Below, piece after piece: positions 10,464-20,245 of a stretch of 64,000 bases of DNA; the stretch's first letter is position 1; every line of letters starts with the position of its first letter. The position numbers were made by a program, and so were the translations under genes. The notes under the pieces are model-generated. The model saw nothing but the letters and a program-made list of their open reading frames with translations. It was not told the DNA's origin and did no database searches. Source of the DNA: Phaeobacter sp. (GTDB lineage Bacteria > Pseudomonadota > Alphaproteobacteria > Rhodobacterales > Rhodobacteraceae); NCBI RefSeq assembly GCF_022825805.1, contig NZ_JAJDWC010000119.1, positions 1 to 64,000 on the forward strand, read 5' to 3'.

Positions 10464-11588
10464 TTAGGTGTGGGCGGCGCGCAGCCGGTCGCGGTGGCGC
10501 GCCAGCCAGAGGGCTGCGGTCACCAGGGGCAGATCCTGATAGATCTGAGCATCGACCCCGGCCATCAGATCATCAAAGCCGATGATCTGGCTGCGAATAT
10601 CCTCTGCCTCGCTGGCAAGACCACCACCGCCTGCAGGTTGGTCGAGATCACAGATGCCGACGAAGACGTGCAAAAATTCACCGGACGCGCCGCTGGAGGG
10701 ATAGGTCTGGCCCACAGGTTCCAGGGTTTGCAACCGCAGCCCCGCCTCCTCCATCGCCTCGCGGTGGGCGGCCTGCTGGGGTGTTTCGCCCGGATCGATG
10801 AGACCGGCAATCGGCTCCCACATCCAGGGGGTGGTGCATCCGGCGATGAAGGTCGCGGCGCGAAACTGTTCGATCAAGAGGACCTGATCGCGGCGCGGAT
10901 CATAGGGCAAGACCACGGCGGCTTGCCCCACCAGTGCAGCCCCACGGTTCACCACCTCGCTGAGCGTGCCGTCGTAACGGCGGAACTGCAGATCCATTTC
11001 TTCCATCGCGAAGAAATTCACATAGGCCCGTTTGTGGTTGTGCACCACCACATCGCGGGAGAGATCCCGATCCGCGTTGCCCGGTCTGTCCTGAGCTGCA
11101 AGCCAGGCGGCGGCCCGAATGCGGATCGCGCGAAAGCGCTCTGCAACCTCGGCAGCGGTAAGGCGGCCACGATAGGACATCACCTCCTCGGCGGCGCGGA
11201 CTGATAAGGCCCCCCATTTTGTTTGCCAGGCCGGAAAATCCCAGACCTCTCCTGTTGGCCACAGTCCGGGTTCGGGGAAATAGACATCCGCAGGCGCCTG
11301 TTCACCATCGTCAAGCGTGACGGTCATCCGCCGCAGCGTGTAGTCAAACCCGCCTTCATAGAAGTTCAACGCAGCCATATCGTCATCGCTGAGCCCACGC
11401 AGCAGCAGCCCCGGCGCGCTGTGGTCGGCGCGCGGCTCAATCGCGGGGAACGGCTGGTCCACCACCGCAAAGGCTCCGTGACCCGGCAATGCCGCCGCCT
11501 GCACATCCAGATCCGCACCCGAGCGGCCAAGGATCAACTCAAGAAGCGGCACATGCCGCAGCGTGCCGTAAACAAAAAGATCGACCAA
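10464..11588 (-). CDS. trgB: Gamma-glutamylcyclotransferase-like (AIG2/GGCT) plus NUDIX hydrolase fusion; TrgB-like
   Basis: N-term FVYGTLRHVPLLELILGR (GGCT) and C-term GLIDPGETPQQAAHREAMEEAGL (Nudix box); next to trgA-like and cysK. Confidence 0.75.
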   Translation of the reverse strand: MVDLFVYGTLRHVPLLELILGRSGADLDVQAAALPGHGAFAVVDQPFPAIEPRADHSAPGLLLRGLSDDDMAALNFYEGGFDYTLRRMTVTLDDGEQAPADVYFPEPGLWPTGEVWDFPAWQTKWGALSVRAAEEVMSYRGRLTAAEVAERFRAIRIRAAAWLAAQDRPGNADRDLSRDVVVHNHKRAYVNFFAMEEMDLQFRRYDGTLSEVVNRGAALVGQAAVVLPYDPRRDQVLLIEQFRAATFIAGCTTPWMWEPIAGLIDPGETPQQAAHREAMEEAGLRLQTLEPVGQTYPSSGASGEFLHVFVGICDLDQPAGGGGLASEAEDIRSQIIGFDDLMAGVDAQIYQDLPLVTAALWLARHRDRLRAAHT

Positions 11589-11614
11589 TGTGCAGTCCCG
11601 TCTAGCAGATTTCG

Positions 11615-12055
11615 CTATCGCCAGCGTCGCGCGGCGTTTTCCGCCAATAATGCGGTCAACACGCCGCCGATTGCCAGCGCCAGCAATACATGTGGCACCG
11701 CCATCACGAAAAAGAAATCCAATGCGATGACAAAAATGGCCGAAAGCGCCTCAAAAGGACCATCGTATCGGTTCCGCATGGCAAGGCGGAACATTTCCCA
11801 AGCGCCCTGAAAAAACAGGCCCCAAAGGACCAAAAGCGCGGCGCCAGTCAGACCATTGTTGACCGCATTGACAAGACCGAGCCCGGTTTGACGCCCGACC
11901 CAGAGCCAGCCAATCGACGCTCCAAGCCCGGCGTTCAGTGGCACGAAATAGCCAAAGGCAGTGCCATCGGGCAACAACGGCATGATCAGATAGGAAACCC
12001 CTGTCGCCACAAGAGCCATGGCGATGGCGGCAATCAATCTGGCAGCAGTCGGCAT
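11615..12055 (-). CDS. trgA: TrgA-family membrane protein
   Basis: MPTAARLIAAIAMALVATGVSYLIMPLLPDGTAFGYFVPLNAGLGASIGW; multi-TM; syntenic with trgB/cysK. Confidence 0.75.
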   Translation of the reverse strand: MPTAARLIAAIAMALVATGVSYLIMPLLPDGTAFGYFVPLNAGLGASIGWLWVGRQTGLGLVNAVNNGLTGAALLVLWGLFFQGAWEMFRLAMRNRYDGPFEALSAIFVIALDFFFVMAVPHVLLALAIGGVLTALLAENAARRWR

Positions 12056-12194
12056 ATGGGCCCCTTTCTCATGGTGCGATCTTCTGGCGCGATTTTGTGG
12101 CACGATCCTGTCGCTCGCCTTTGTGGTCCGGTCGACAGTGCTACAGTGCGGATGGTCGCACAGGATCACAGCAATGCGGCGCGGTTATGGCAGA

Positions 12195-13400
12195 TCAGCG
12201 GTGCGCCACTGTCACCTGTGTCACATCGCAGCTGCCCGAGCGGAAGGCGGCAGCGCAGGACGTGAGGTAATAGTTCCACATCTTTCTGAACCGGTCGTCA
12301 AAGCCAAGCGCTTGCACCTCATCCCAACGGTCATTGAAACTGGTATGCCACATGCGCAGGGTCTGGTCGTAGCTGTCCCCAAATTCAATCGACGACACCT
12401 GTCTGAGCCCTGCCCGTTCAATTTCCTCGCCCAGCACTTTGGGCGCGGGCAACATACCACCGGGGAAGATGTGTTTCTGGATGAAATCGACGCTGCGCTG
12501 ATACACCTCCCAGCGGTGATCGCCGACAGTGATGATCTGCAATGTGGCGCGCGCACCTGGGCGCAGCCGGTCGCGGATCATGTCGAAATACACAGGCCAG
12601 TATTTCTGGCCGACAGCTTCGAACATCTCGATTGATGCGATCCCATCGAACTGCCCTTTGCAGTCGCGATAATCCTGCAACCGCAGCTCGACCTGATCGG
12701 AAAGGCCTGCTTTTTCAATTCTTTGTCGCGCAAACTTCAACTGCTCTTCGCTGATGGTCAGACCCGTGACCTTCAGCCCGCGCTGCGAGGCCGCGTATTC
12801 GGCAAACCCGCCCCAGCCGCAGCCGACCTCCAGCACATGATCACCGGGCTTTACCCCCATCTGGTCCACCATGGAGGAATATTTTGCGGTTTGGGCCGCC
12901 TCCAGACTTTGTTCGGACCCGGAAAACAAAGCGCTGGAATAGGTCATCGTCTCATCCAGCCACAGCCCGTAGAAGTCGTTCCCCAGATCATAGTGATAAG
13001 AGATATTGGCCTTCGCCTGGGCGCGGTGATTGCGTTGCAGCCAGAAGCGGAACTGTTCATACGCCCGGATCAAGCCGCGGCCGGGGAAGTCATCGTAAAC
13101 CGGTTCATAGCCCAGATGGACCAGATCCATGAACGCCATCAGATCCGAGGTGCTCCACCAGCCGTCAAGATAGGCGTTGGAAAAACCCAGGTCGCCTTCG
13201 CGGATCAAACGGGCAAAACAATCCGGATTGTGGATTTTCAGATCGGCAATCGGGCCAGGCGCCGCCCCATTGACGCGAAACACCCGGCCATCCGGCAGGT
13301 GGATGTCCAATTGGCCAACCTCGAGCGCCTGAATCTGGTTGAAGATCTTCGCGAAGTACCGCGGCAGACCGGTTTGACCTTCTGTGCTTGTCAGCAGCAT
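12195..13400 (-). CDS. cfa: Cyclopropane-fatty-acyl-phospholipid synthase family protein
   Basis: SYHYDLGNDFYGLWLDETMTYSSALF, VLEVGCGWGGFAEYAA. Confidence 0.93.
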   Translation of the reverse strand: MLLTSTEGQTGLPRYFAKIFNQIQALEVGQLDIHLPDGRVFRVNGAAPGPIADLKIHNPDCFARLIREGDLGFSNAYLDGWWSTSDLMAFMDLVHLGYEPVYDDFPGRGLIRAYEQFRFWLQRNHRAQAKANISYHYDLGNDFYGLWLDETMTYSSALFSGSEQSLEAAQTAKYSSMVDQMGVKPGDHVLEVGCGWGGFAEYAASQRGLKVTGLTISEEQLKFARQRIEKAGLSDQVELRLQDYRDCKGQFDGIASIEMFEAVGQKYWPVYFDMIRDRLRPGARATLQIITVGDHRWEVYQRSVDFIQKHIFPGGMLPAPKVLGEEIERAGLRQVSSIEFGDSYDQTLRMWHTSFNDRWDEVQALGFDDRFRKMWNYYLTSCAAAFRSGSCDVTQVTVAHR

Positions 13401-13574
13401 AGCTTCCTCCCCCCGTCCCCTCCCCCAGGGACCAGTTGCAAAAAGGTTAGGCCATTTCAGATGTTTCTGACAAGAGACCTGTCGATACACCCGACTTAAG
13501 TGGCGGATGAACGTGCGACATGGCACTGCGAAACGCAGCCACCTGACAGGGCTGCGCTGCATTGCAGCCGTGAT

Positions 13575-13606
13575 GACTGGCAGGCTTGGGGACTGGCAGA
13601 GTTGGG
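13575..13606. repeat. Two-copy 16-bp tandem repeat GACTGGCAGGCTTGGG/GACTGGCAGAGTTGGG
   Basis: Read directly, 14/16 identity, intergenic next to the photolyase stop. Confidence 0.7.
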
Positions 13607-13623
13607 AACCAGCACGGTTGAGG

Positions 13624-15078
13624 TTATGCCGCGCCTTTGTCCCGCGCGCTATAGGCCTCCAGCGCCCGTTCCCGCCCTGCTTTGAGATCCAGAACCGGAC
13701 GTGGCCGCGCCATATCCGGTGACAGATCCCAACTGCGCGGCATGGCCTCATAGAACTGCAGCGCCTTTGATGGTGGATTGCGCTGGCCCTCGGCGATCCA
13801 CATCGCCTGATAGACCCCTTTGGGGTCGAATTTGTCCAACTGCCCATCGGGATTGAACACCCGGAAAAACGGCGAGGCATCTGGCCCGGACCCGGCAACC
13901 CATTGCCAGCCCATGGCGTTGGAGGCGGGATCCCAATCGACCAGGCACTCTTCGAACCATTTCTGACCAATGCGCCAATCGGTGAGCATATGTTTGGTCA
14001 GCAGGCTCGCCACGATCATCCGGGCGCGATTGTGCATCTTGCCGGTCACATACATTTCCCGCATGGCCGCATCGACAAAGCGAAAACCAGTGCGCCCCTG
14101 TTTCCAGGCCAAAAGCGGTTCTGTCGCGCCGTCGGACCAGGAAAAGCTCTCCCATTCGGGGCGCCAACTGGTGGTCAGGATATGCGGTGTGTGGAACATC
14201 AGGTGGTAGGCAAATTCGCGCCAGACGATTTCTTTCAGAAAGGTCTCTGCCCCGGCGGCGGCACTGCCCTCCATGGCTGCAACCCCCATATGCCAGATAC
14301 GGCGCGGGCTGATTTCACCCCAAGCGAGGTTTTCAGAGAGGCCCGAGGTGGCATCAACAGCGGGCAGATCGCGCGCCGTTGCGTAATGCGCAACCCGGCT
14401 GTCGATGAAATCGCGCAATCGCGCCTCTGCGGCCTCTTCGCCGACGCGGCAGTGCTGCGCCACGATGGCGGCACCACGGTTCATCCGCGCGGCCAGGTTC
14501 CAGTCCGACAGCTGCGCGCTGCTGGGCCAGGTGGCGGGGGCCGGAATATGCGTCGGCGCGGGGATCAGTTCTGCGACGTCACGCGTGCGAACCGCTTTCC
14601 AGAACGGTGAGTAGACGCGATACATGCCGCCGGTTTTGGTCGCGACGGTCCAGGGTTCAAACAGCAGATGACCTGCATGGGATTGCGCGTGCAGGCCGCG
14701 CGCTTTCAACGCCTCTTTGATGGCCGTGTCCCGCTCGATGCTTTTGGGGTCATAAGCGCGCGACCAATGCACGGCGCCAGCCCCGGTCTGCGCGATCACA
14801 TCATCCAGCTCGGCTGCGGCCTCGCCTCGGCGCAAGATCAGATCCGAGCCCATCGCGCGCAACCGCCCCTGCAGGTGCTCCAGCCCCAAGCCCAGACGGA
14901 ACCGGGGCGCTGCCCCAAGGGCTTCGTCTTCCTGATCGAAGATGAACACCGGGATGACGGGTGCGCCTGTTGCCTGTGCTGCCTTCAGCGCAGCATCAAG
15001 CGCGGGGTTATCTGCCAAGCGCAAATCGCGCCGTATCCACCAGAGTACGGGTGCATCAGCAGGCATAGCGTGGGTCAT
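13624..15078 (-). CDS. phrB: Deoxyribodipyrimidine photolyase (cryptochrome/photolyase family)
   Basis: VLWWIRRDLRLADNPALDAAL; NRARMIVASLLTKHMLTDWRIG; FAD-binding domain. Confidence 0.93.
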   Translation of the reverse strand: MTHAMPADAPVLWWIRRDLRLADNPALDAALKAAQATGAPVIPVFIFDQEDEALGAAPRFRLGLGLEHLQGRLRAMGSDLILRRGEAAAELDDVIAQTGAGAVHWSRAYDPKSIERDTAIKEALKARGLHAQSHAGHLLFEPWTVATKTGGMYRVYSPFWKAVRTRDVAELIPAPTHIPAPATWPSSAQLSDWNLAARMNRGAAIVAQHCRVGEEAAEARLRDFIDSRVAHYATARDLPAVDATSGLSENLAWGEISPRRIWHMGVAAMEGSAAAGAETFLKEIVWREFAYHLMFHTPHILTTSWRPEWESFSWSDGATEPLLAWKQGRTGFRFVDAAMREMYVTGKMHNRARMIVASLLTKHMLTDWRIGQKWFEECLVDWDPASNAMGWQWVAGSGPDASPFFRVFNPDGQLDKFDPKGVYQAMWIAEGQRNPPSKALQFYEAMPRSWDLSPDMARPRPVLDLKAGRERALEAYSARDKGAA

Positions 15079-15120
15079 GGATGATCGGAGCCCTTGGATC
15101 AGATAGTTAGGTCAGGTGAT

Positions 15121-16345
15121 TTACACGACCTGATCTAGGGCCTCGATCAGGCGTGTCACCTCATTTTTGGTGGTGTAATGCGTGAAACTCAGCCGGAGGA
15201 CACCGTTGTGCGGCGCCACTCCCATCGCGCTGAGTGCGCGACCTGCGTAAAAGTCACCACCACCGGCCATGATGCCATGGGGTGCCAGATCTGCCGCCAC
15301 CTCACGGCCCGGTCGATCAAGGGCAACCGCAACGGTTGGCGCGCGCCGGGTTGCATCTGACGGACCAATCAAACGCATGTCGTTGCGGTCGCTGACAGCA
15401 TCCAGAAGCGGTTGCAGCAGCTCGATTTCATGGGCGCGCATCAGATCATGCACGAACGCGCCCTGATCGGCCTGCCCGCCGGACGGTCCACCGTGATGCT
15501 GCGCCAGCGCATCGATGTAATCCGCCATGCCTGCGCTGGCGGCAATCTGGGCGTGATCCGGCCCGGCTGGGGTGAAGCGTTTTGTAAAGCACATCACCGT
15601 TGAACACATGGCCCTGATTGGGCAGCAGTGCGCCCAGAGCCGATCGGATCACCATGACCCCCTGATGCGGGCCATAGGTTTTATAGGCCGAAAACAGATA
15701 GATATCCGGCCCCAGCTCGCCCACATTTGGCAGGCCATGCGGTGCATAAGACACGCCATCGACACAGACAAAGGCCCCAGCCGCGTGAGCCAGTGCAGTG
15801 ATTTCGGTGACCGGGTTCAACTCTGCCACCACGTTGGAGCAATGCGGAAAACAGACGAGCCGCACATTTTCGTCGAGCAGATTTTCCAGCGTCTCCGTCT
15901 CCAGATGCCCGGTTTGCGGATCCACGGTCCATTCGCGAATTTCGATGCCATCCTCAGCGAGCCGCCGCCATGGGCCGGTGTTGGCCTCGTGATCCTGATT
16001 GGTCACGATGATCGCTTCGCCGGGCTTCATGAATTTGCGAAAAGCTTGGGCGAGGACATAGGTGTTTTGCGTCGTCGACGGACCAAAGCTGACCTCCTCG
16101 CTCGCCACCCCCATCAAAGCCGCCAGACGATCCCGCGCCTCATCCATTTCAGCCCCTGCCAGGCGCGAGGCCTCATAGGGTGCATAGGGCTGCACCTTGC
16201 GCTCGACATAATAGCGGGTCAGCCGGTCGATCACCTGCTGGCAGGTGTAAGACCCGCCCGCGTTTTCAAAGAAGGCCTGCCCCTGCAGACTGTCTGCTTG
16301 GAAAGCCGGGAATTGGCTGCGGACAAAATCGATATCGAGGGCCAT
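15121..16345 (-). pseudogene. Cysteine desulfurase-like aminotransferase (class V), single-base frameshift
   Basis: Two ORFs (15446..16495 and 15121..15609) carry contiguous N- and C-terminal parts; frames switch at the TTTT run at 15580-15583 (AAAA in coding sense). Confidence 0.85.
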
Positions 16346-16507
16346 GGTCACTCCGTTCATTTTGCTCCTGAAATCAGTGCCGTGCCCAACCGGATTGGTC
16401 AAGCACGCAGCCGCGGCAGCTTGGCCCGGCAGGACGGTGGCGGCGGAGTTGTGGCACCTTTTGGCGCATGCAGGTTGCTGGGCTGAATGCCACAACGTCT
16501 GACACGA

Positions 16508-16537
16508 AAAAAGCGCACCAAAATGGCGCGCTTTTCC
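16508..16537 (-). terminator. Rho-independent terminator downstream of acuI
   Basis: AAAAGCGC/GCGCTTTT stem with T-run on minus strand. Confidence 0.75.
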
Positions 16538-16572
16538 CTGCTTTGCCCGACGGGCAGAGACGATGGGTTTGA

Positions 16573-17565
16573 TCAGGCGTTCACGTCCACGACCACACGG
16601 CCCTGCACCTGACCCTTCAGGATGTCTTTGCCCAGTTGCGGCAGATCCGACAGGTTTGCCGGTTGCACCATGGCCTCCAGCTTGTCCATCGGCAGATCCT
16701 TGGCGATCCGCTGCCAGGCGCGCAGCCGGTTGTCATAGGGCTGCATCACGCTGTCGATGCCCAGCAGGTTAACGCCGCGCAGAAGGAACGGGATCACAGT
16801 TGCAGGCAGCCCTGCGCCCCCGGCCAGGCCAACGGCAGAAACCGACGCGCCATATTTCATCTGGCCGAGCACCCGCGCCAGCATGTCACCGCCTACGGCA
16901 TCGACACAGCCAGACCAGGTCTCGCTCTCGAGCGGACGTTTCACGGTTTCATTGATGTCACCGCGCGCCACTATCTGGGTTGCGCCCAGACCGGTCAGAT
17001 AATCTGCAGTTTCTGGGCGCCCGGTCACTGCCGCAACCTCATGGCCGAGATTTGCCAGAATGGCGGTGGCCACAGAGCCCACACCGCCGGCCGCACCAGT
17101 CACCAGCACCGGGCCGCTGCCGGGTGTCAGCCCGTGATCTTCCAACGCCATCACCGCCAGCATAGCTGTGAAACCTGCGGTGCCGACGGCCATGGCCTGA
17201 CGGGTGTCGATGCCATCGGGCAAAGGCACCAGCCAATCGGCCTTTACCCGCGCCTTTTGCGCGTAGCCACCCCAATGGGCTTCGCCGACGCGCCAGCCGG
17301 TCAGCACAACTTTGTCGCCTGCCTTGTAACGATCATCCGAAGACGCCTCGACGGTGCCCGCAAAATCGATACCCGGCACATGCGGGTACTTGCGCACCAG
17401 ACCGCCGCCGGGACCAATGCAGAGCCCGTCCTTGTAGTTGACGGTGGAGAAATCGACCGCGACGGTCACTTCGCCCTCGGGCAGTTGATCGACGCTCAGC
17501 TGCTCCACCGCGGCGGAGGTCTTGCCGCTTTCTTCGTCCTTGTTCACGACCAGTGCGTTGAACAT
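16573..17565 (-). CDS. acuI: Acryloyl-CoA reductase (AcuI-type MDR oxidoreductase)
   Basis: MFNALVVNKDEESGKTSAAVEQL..., NYKDGLCI, VTGAAGGVGSVA; directly follows dmdA. Confidence 0.9.
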   Translation of the reverse strand: MFNALVVNKDEESGKTSAAVEQLSVDQLPEGEVTVAVDFSTVNYKDGLCIGPGGGLVRKYPHVPGIDFAGTVEASSDDRYKAGDKVVLTGWRVGEAHWGGYAQKARVKADWLVPLPDGIDTRQAMAVGTAGFTAMLAVMALEDHGLTPGSGPVLVTGAAGGVGSVATAILANLGHEVAAVTGRPETADYLTGLGATQIVARGDINETVKRPLESETWSGCVDAVGGDMLARVLGQMKYGASVSAVGLAGGAGLPATVIPFLLRGVNLLGIDSVMQPYDNRLRAWQRIAKDLPMDKLEAMVQPANLSDLPQLGKDILKGQVQGRVVVDVNA

Positions 17566-17577
17566 CCCATCTCTCCC

Positions 17578-18666
17578 TTATTTCCAGAATTTCGCATGTA
17601 CCGTCGCCGCCCGCAGGCCGTCCGGTGTGTCCACCTCCAGCTTGGTGCCCGCATCCCAATGGGAACGCGCGACCATGGCGATGGAGACGTTTGTTTTAAA
17701 GTCGGGCGACCATGTTGCGGTGGTCACCTGCCCGACCGTTTTGCCATCAGCCAACAACGGCCAGGGCGCGGTGATCGGGGGGATCTCTCCGGCGATTTCA
17801 ACCGGGCGGATCTGCTGTATGGGATCGCGGCGCGCGGCCAGACCCGCCTTACCGATGTAGTCGCGCGGGGAATTGACGAATTTGCCCAGACCACATTCGT
17901 AGGGCGTGTTGTCGCGGGTCATGTCATTGCCGTAGCTGAGCAAACCACCCTCCACACGCTCCATCGTGGATGGGCAGCCGGCGCGCACCTCCAGATCTTC
18001 GCCAGCGCGCATCAGCGCATCCCAGAGCGGCATGCCATAATCGCTGCCCTCGACGTAGATTTCGAACCCGCCTTGCCTGGAGTACCCAGAGCGCGCCACC
18101 ACAAAACTGGTGTCTTCAAAGGCCAGTCGTTTGTAGCGGAAAAACCGGATGTCGCGGACCTCTTCGCCAAAGACGCGGGCCATCAACGCATCCGATTTCG
18201 GTCCCTGCACCCCCAAGGGGCTGACGTCCGGCTCCCAGACGCGCACATCCAGCGCCAGCGTATCTGCCACGCCCAGAACATACTGGATGTAGTCGCTGTC
18301 TGCGACCGAGATCCAATAGTGATCATCCGCCAGCTTGACCAAGACGGGATCGTTCAGCATCCCGCCATCCCGGTCGATGGCCGGCATGTAGTAGCACTGA
18401 TCCACTGCCATCTTGTCGAGATCACGGGGGCTGATCATATCCAGCAACCGCCGCGCGTCCGGCCCCTGGACGGCAATCTGCCGTTCACAGGAGACATCCC
18501 AGACCTGCACATGGGCCTTCAGGTGGTGGTAGTCTTCCTCCTGGCTGGCAAAGACCGACGGCAGGATCATCCGGTTGTAAACCGTACAAACCGACATGCC
18601 TGCGGCCTCGACCCCGGCGGAAAACGGCGTGCGCCGCACCCGGCGCGACGGGAAAATGGTCGCCAT
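17578..18666 (-). CDS. dmdA: Dimethylsulfoniopropionate demethylase
   Basis: GcvT-fold, MATIFPSRRVRRTPFSAGVEAAGMSVCTVYNRMILPS..., coupled to acuI. Confidence 0.9.
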   Translation of the reverse strand: MATIFPSRRVRRTPFSAGVEAAGMSVCTVYNRMILPSVFASQEEDYHHLKAHVQVWDVSCERQIAVQGPDARRLLDMISPRDLDKMAVDQCYYMPAIDRDGGMLNDPVLVKLADDHYWISVADSDYIQYVLGVADTLALDVRVWEPDVSPLGVQGPKSDALMARVFGEEVRDIRFFRYKRLAFEDTSFVVARSGYSRQGGFEIYVEGSDYGMPLWDALMRAGEDLEVRAGCPSTMERVEGGLLSYGNDMTRDNTPYECGLGKFVNSPRDYIGKAGLAARRDPIQQIRPVEIAGEIPPITAPWPLLADGKTVGQVTTATWSPDFKTNVSIAMVARSHWDAGTKLEVDTPDGLRAATVHAKFWK

Positions 18667-18679
18667 TTAGTGCCCTTTC

Positions 18680-19312
18680 TCAGCGCGGACCATGCCAGTC
18701 GATCTGGCAGATTTCAGCGGAACGGTTTTCAAAGTCCCACACCCGACCAAAAGCGCGCACACGGCCTTTGGTGGCTTTGGCAACGGTGATGTCCGGGCCC
18801 ATCCAATATTCGGTGTTGCTGACAACGATGTCCTTGCCATCCTTGCCTTCGACAGGAACAACGGCGCCTTGGATCTTCTTGCCCACCATCAGGCGGCGTT
18901 CCTTGCCTTCGGTTTCAAACACCACAGGCGCGCGCTCGGCGCCGAGGAATTCGCTGACCAGAAGCGAGAACAGACCAGTGGTGCCGCGAGCGGCACCGGA
19001 GAAGATGTTGACCAACCCATCATACGCCGCCTCAGAGGCGCGCTCGTCGATGAAGGCCGCCGCTTTCCAGTTACCGCGGCCCATGTTGCCCGGAATTTCA
19101 AGGAACAGCCCGACGTTCAAACCCGACAGGTCTTCGTCACCGTATTGTCCCTCATCAATGCGCACCCCGGCCCAGGCCTGACAGTGGCCTTCGGTCGGTG
19201 GGTGCTGGCCCAGCGACACAACGCAGGGGCAAAACACCGTGCAATTGCAGTTCAGGATCAGTTCGCCCTTGATGGTCCAAGGCACCGTGCCAACAGCAGC
19301 ATCCAAAGCCAT
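18680..19312 (-). CDS. DUF1326 domain-containing protein
   Basis: ELILNCNCTVFCPCVVSLGQHPPTEGHC cysteine-rich signature; 12-bp gap to dmdA. Confidence 0.85.
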   Translation of the reverse strand: MALDAAVGTVPWTIKGELILNCNCTVFCPCVVSLGQHPPTEGHCQAWAGVRIDEGQYGDEDLSGLNVGLFLEIPGNMGRGNWKAAAFIDERASEAAYDGLVNIFSGAARGTTGLFSLLVSEFLGAERAPVVFETEGKERRLMVGKKIQGAVVPVEGKDGKDIVVSNTEYWMGPDITVAKATKGRVRAFGRVWDFENRSAEICQIDWHGPR

Positions 19313-19334
19313 TTTACATTCTCCCTTTGTGATC

Positions 19335-20105
19335 TCAGATCAATGTGAGGCCGATCCAGGCGGACCAGCCCAGCAACACAACACCCAAGGGCCGCGTCAG
19401 GTAGCGGCCCAGATCGGGCAGTTTTTCGAAAGCCATAATCAGCGTGGCGAGCCCCATGAAGGCCACGTTCATGACGCCACCAACGAAGGCGAGCAGCATC
19501 AGCGCCCAACAGCAGCCCAGACACACCAGCCCAAGACGCAGCCCATTGCGGAACGCGCCCTCATCCCAATGCTGCATGAAGAACACCAGCGGGCGGCGAC
19601 ATTTGCTGAGACAGGCTTCTTTGGCATCGGAGAACTGATAGAGCCCTGCGATCAGCAGCAGACCCGCACTCAGCCCCGCTGAAAGACTGTCACCAAACGC
19701 CGAAATCAGCCCCAATCCAAACAGCAGCATCTGCAAACCCGCCGCGACCAGTGAAAAGACGAACCAGACCAGCAGATAGCCACCGACCAGATCCCAAAAC
19801 CGCGTGTCTGGTGCCGCATGGCTAAGATCATCATAGGTGGCAAAAGCAGGCAGCGCGGTCGGCGCCATCATCGCCGCCGACATCAGCGCCCACATCAACA
19901 CAACACGCAGATAGCCCGCCGCATCCGGGGTCATGGTGCAAAGGTCGCGCCAGAAATCAGCGCCATAGACGCGGCTGAAATCCCGCATCTCCTGCGGTAC
20001 CGCCATCAGATACAGCACCAGCCAGCAGGCCAGGATACCGGAAAACAGTCCCAGCCAGTGCCAGCCATGCATCAGGCGGATCTTTTGAGCGAGAAGTGTT
20101 TTCAT
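19335..20105 (-). CDS. DUF2182 domain-containing integral membrane protein
   Basis: Multi-TM, MWALMSAAMMAPTALPAFATYDDL, CLGCCWALMLLAFVGGVMN. Confidence 0.85.
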   Translation of the reverse strand: MKTLLAQKIRLMHGWHWLGLFSGILACWLVLYLMAVPQEMRDFSRVYGADFWRDLCTMTPDAAGYLRVVLMWALMSAAMMAPTALPAFATYDDLSHAAPDTRFWDLVGGYLLVWFVFSLVAAGLQMLLFGLGLISAFGDSLSAGLSAGLLLIAGLYQFSDAKEACLSKCRRPLVFFMQHWDEGAFRNGLRLGLVCLGCCWALMLLAFVGGVMNVAFMGLATLIMAFEKLPDLGRYLTRPLGVVLLGWSAWIGLTLI

Positions 20106-20194
20106 CTGCGGCTCCGTCTGTGAGGTCGGTTGCGGATGCGGTTACCAGCATGAGCGGCTTGTTCTGGGCCGACTCAACTCTTAAGAAGGAAATG

Positions 20195-20218
20195 TCAGAC
20201 TTTTAAATGTCTGACAAA
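20195..20218. promoter_or_regulatory. Palindromic operator TGTCAGAC-N8-GTCTGACA, probable GntR binding site
   Basis: Perfect 8-bp arms in the divergent promoter between the DUF2182 gene and the GntR gene. Confidence 0.7.
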
Positions 20219-20245
20219 TGATTTTTGCAATTGCGGACCCACGTC

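Noticed and set aside
15121-15609. Separate 162-aa protein
   Set aside because: It is the out-of-frame C-terminal part of the cysteine desulfurase-like gene, not an independent CDS
16636-18789. 717-aa plus-strand ORF opposite acuI-dmdA
   Set aside because: Antisense of two well-supported genes; no recognisable domain
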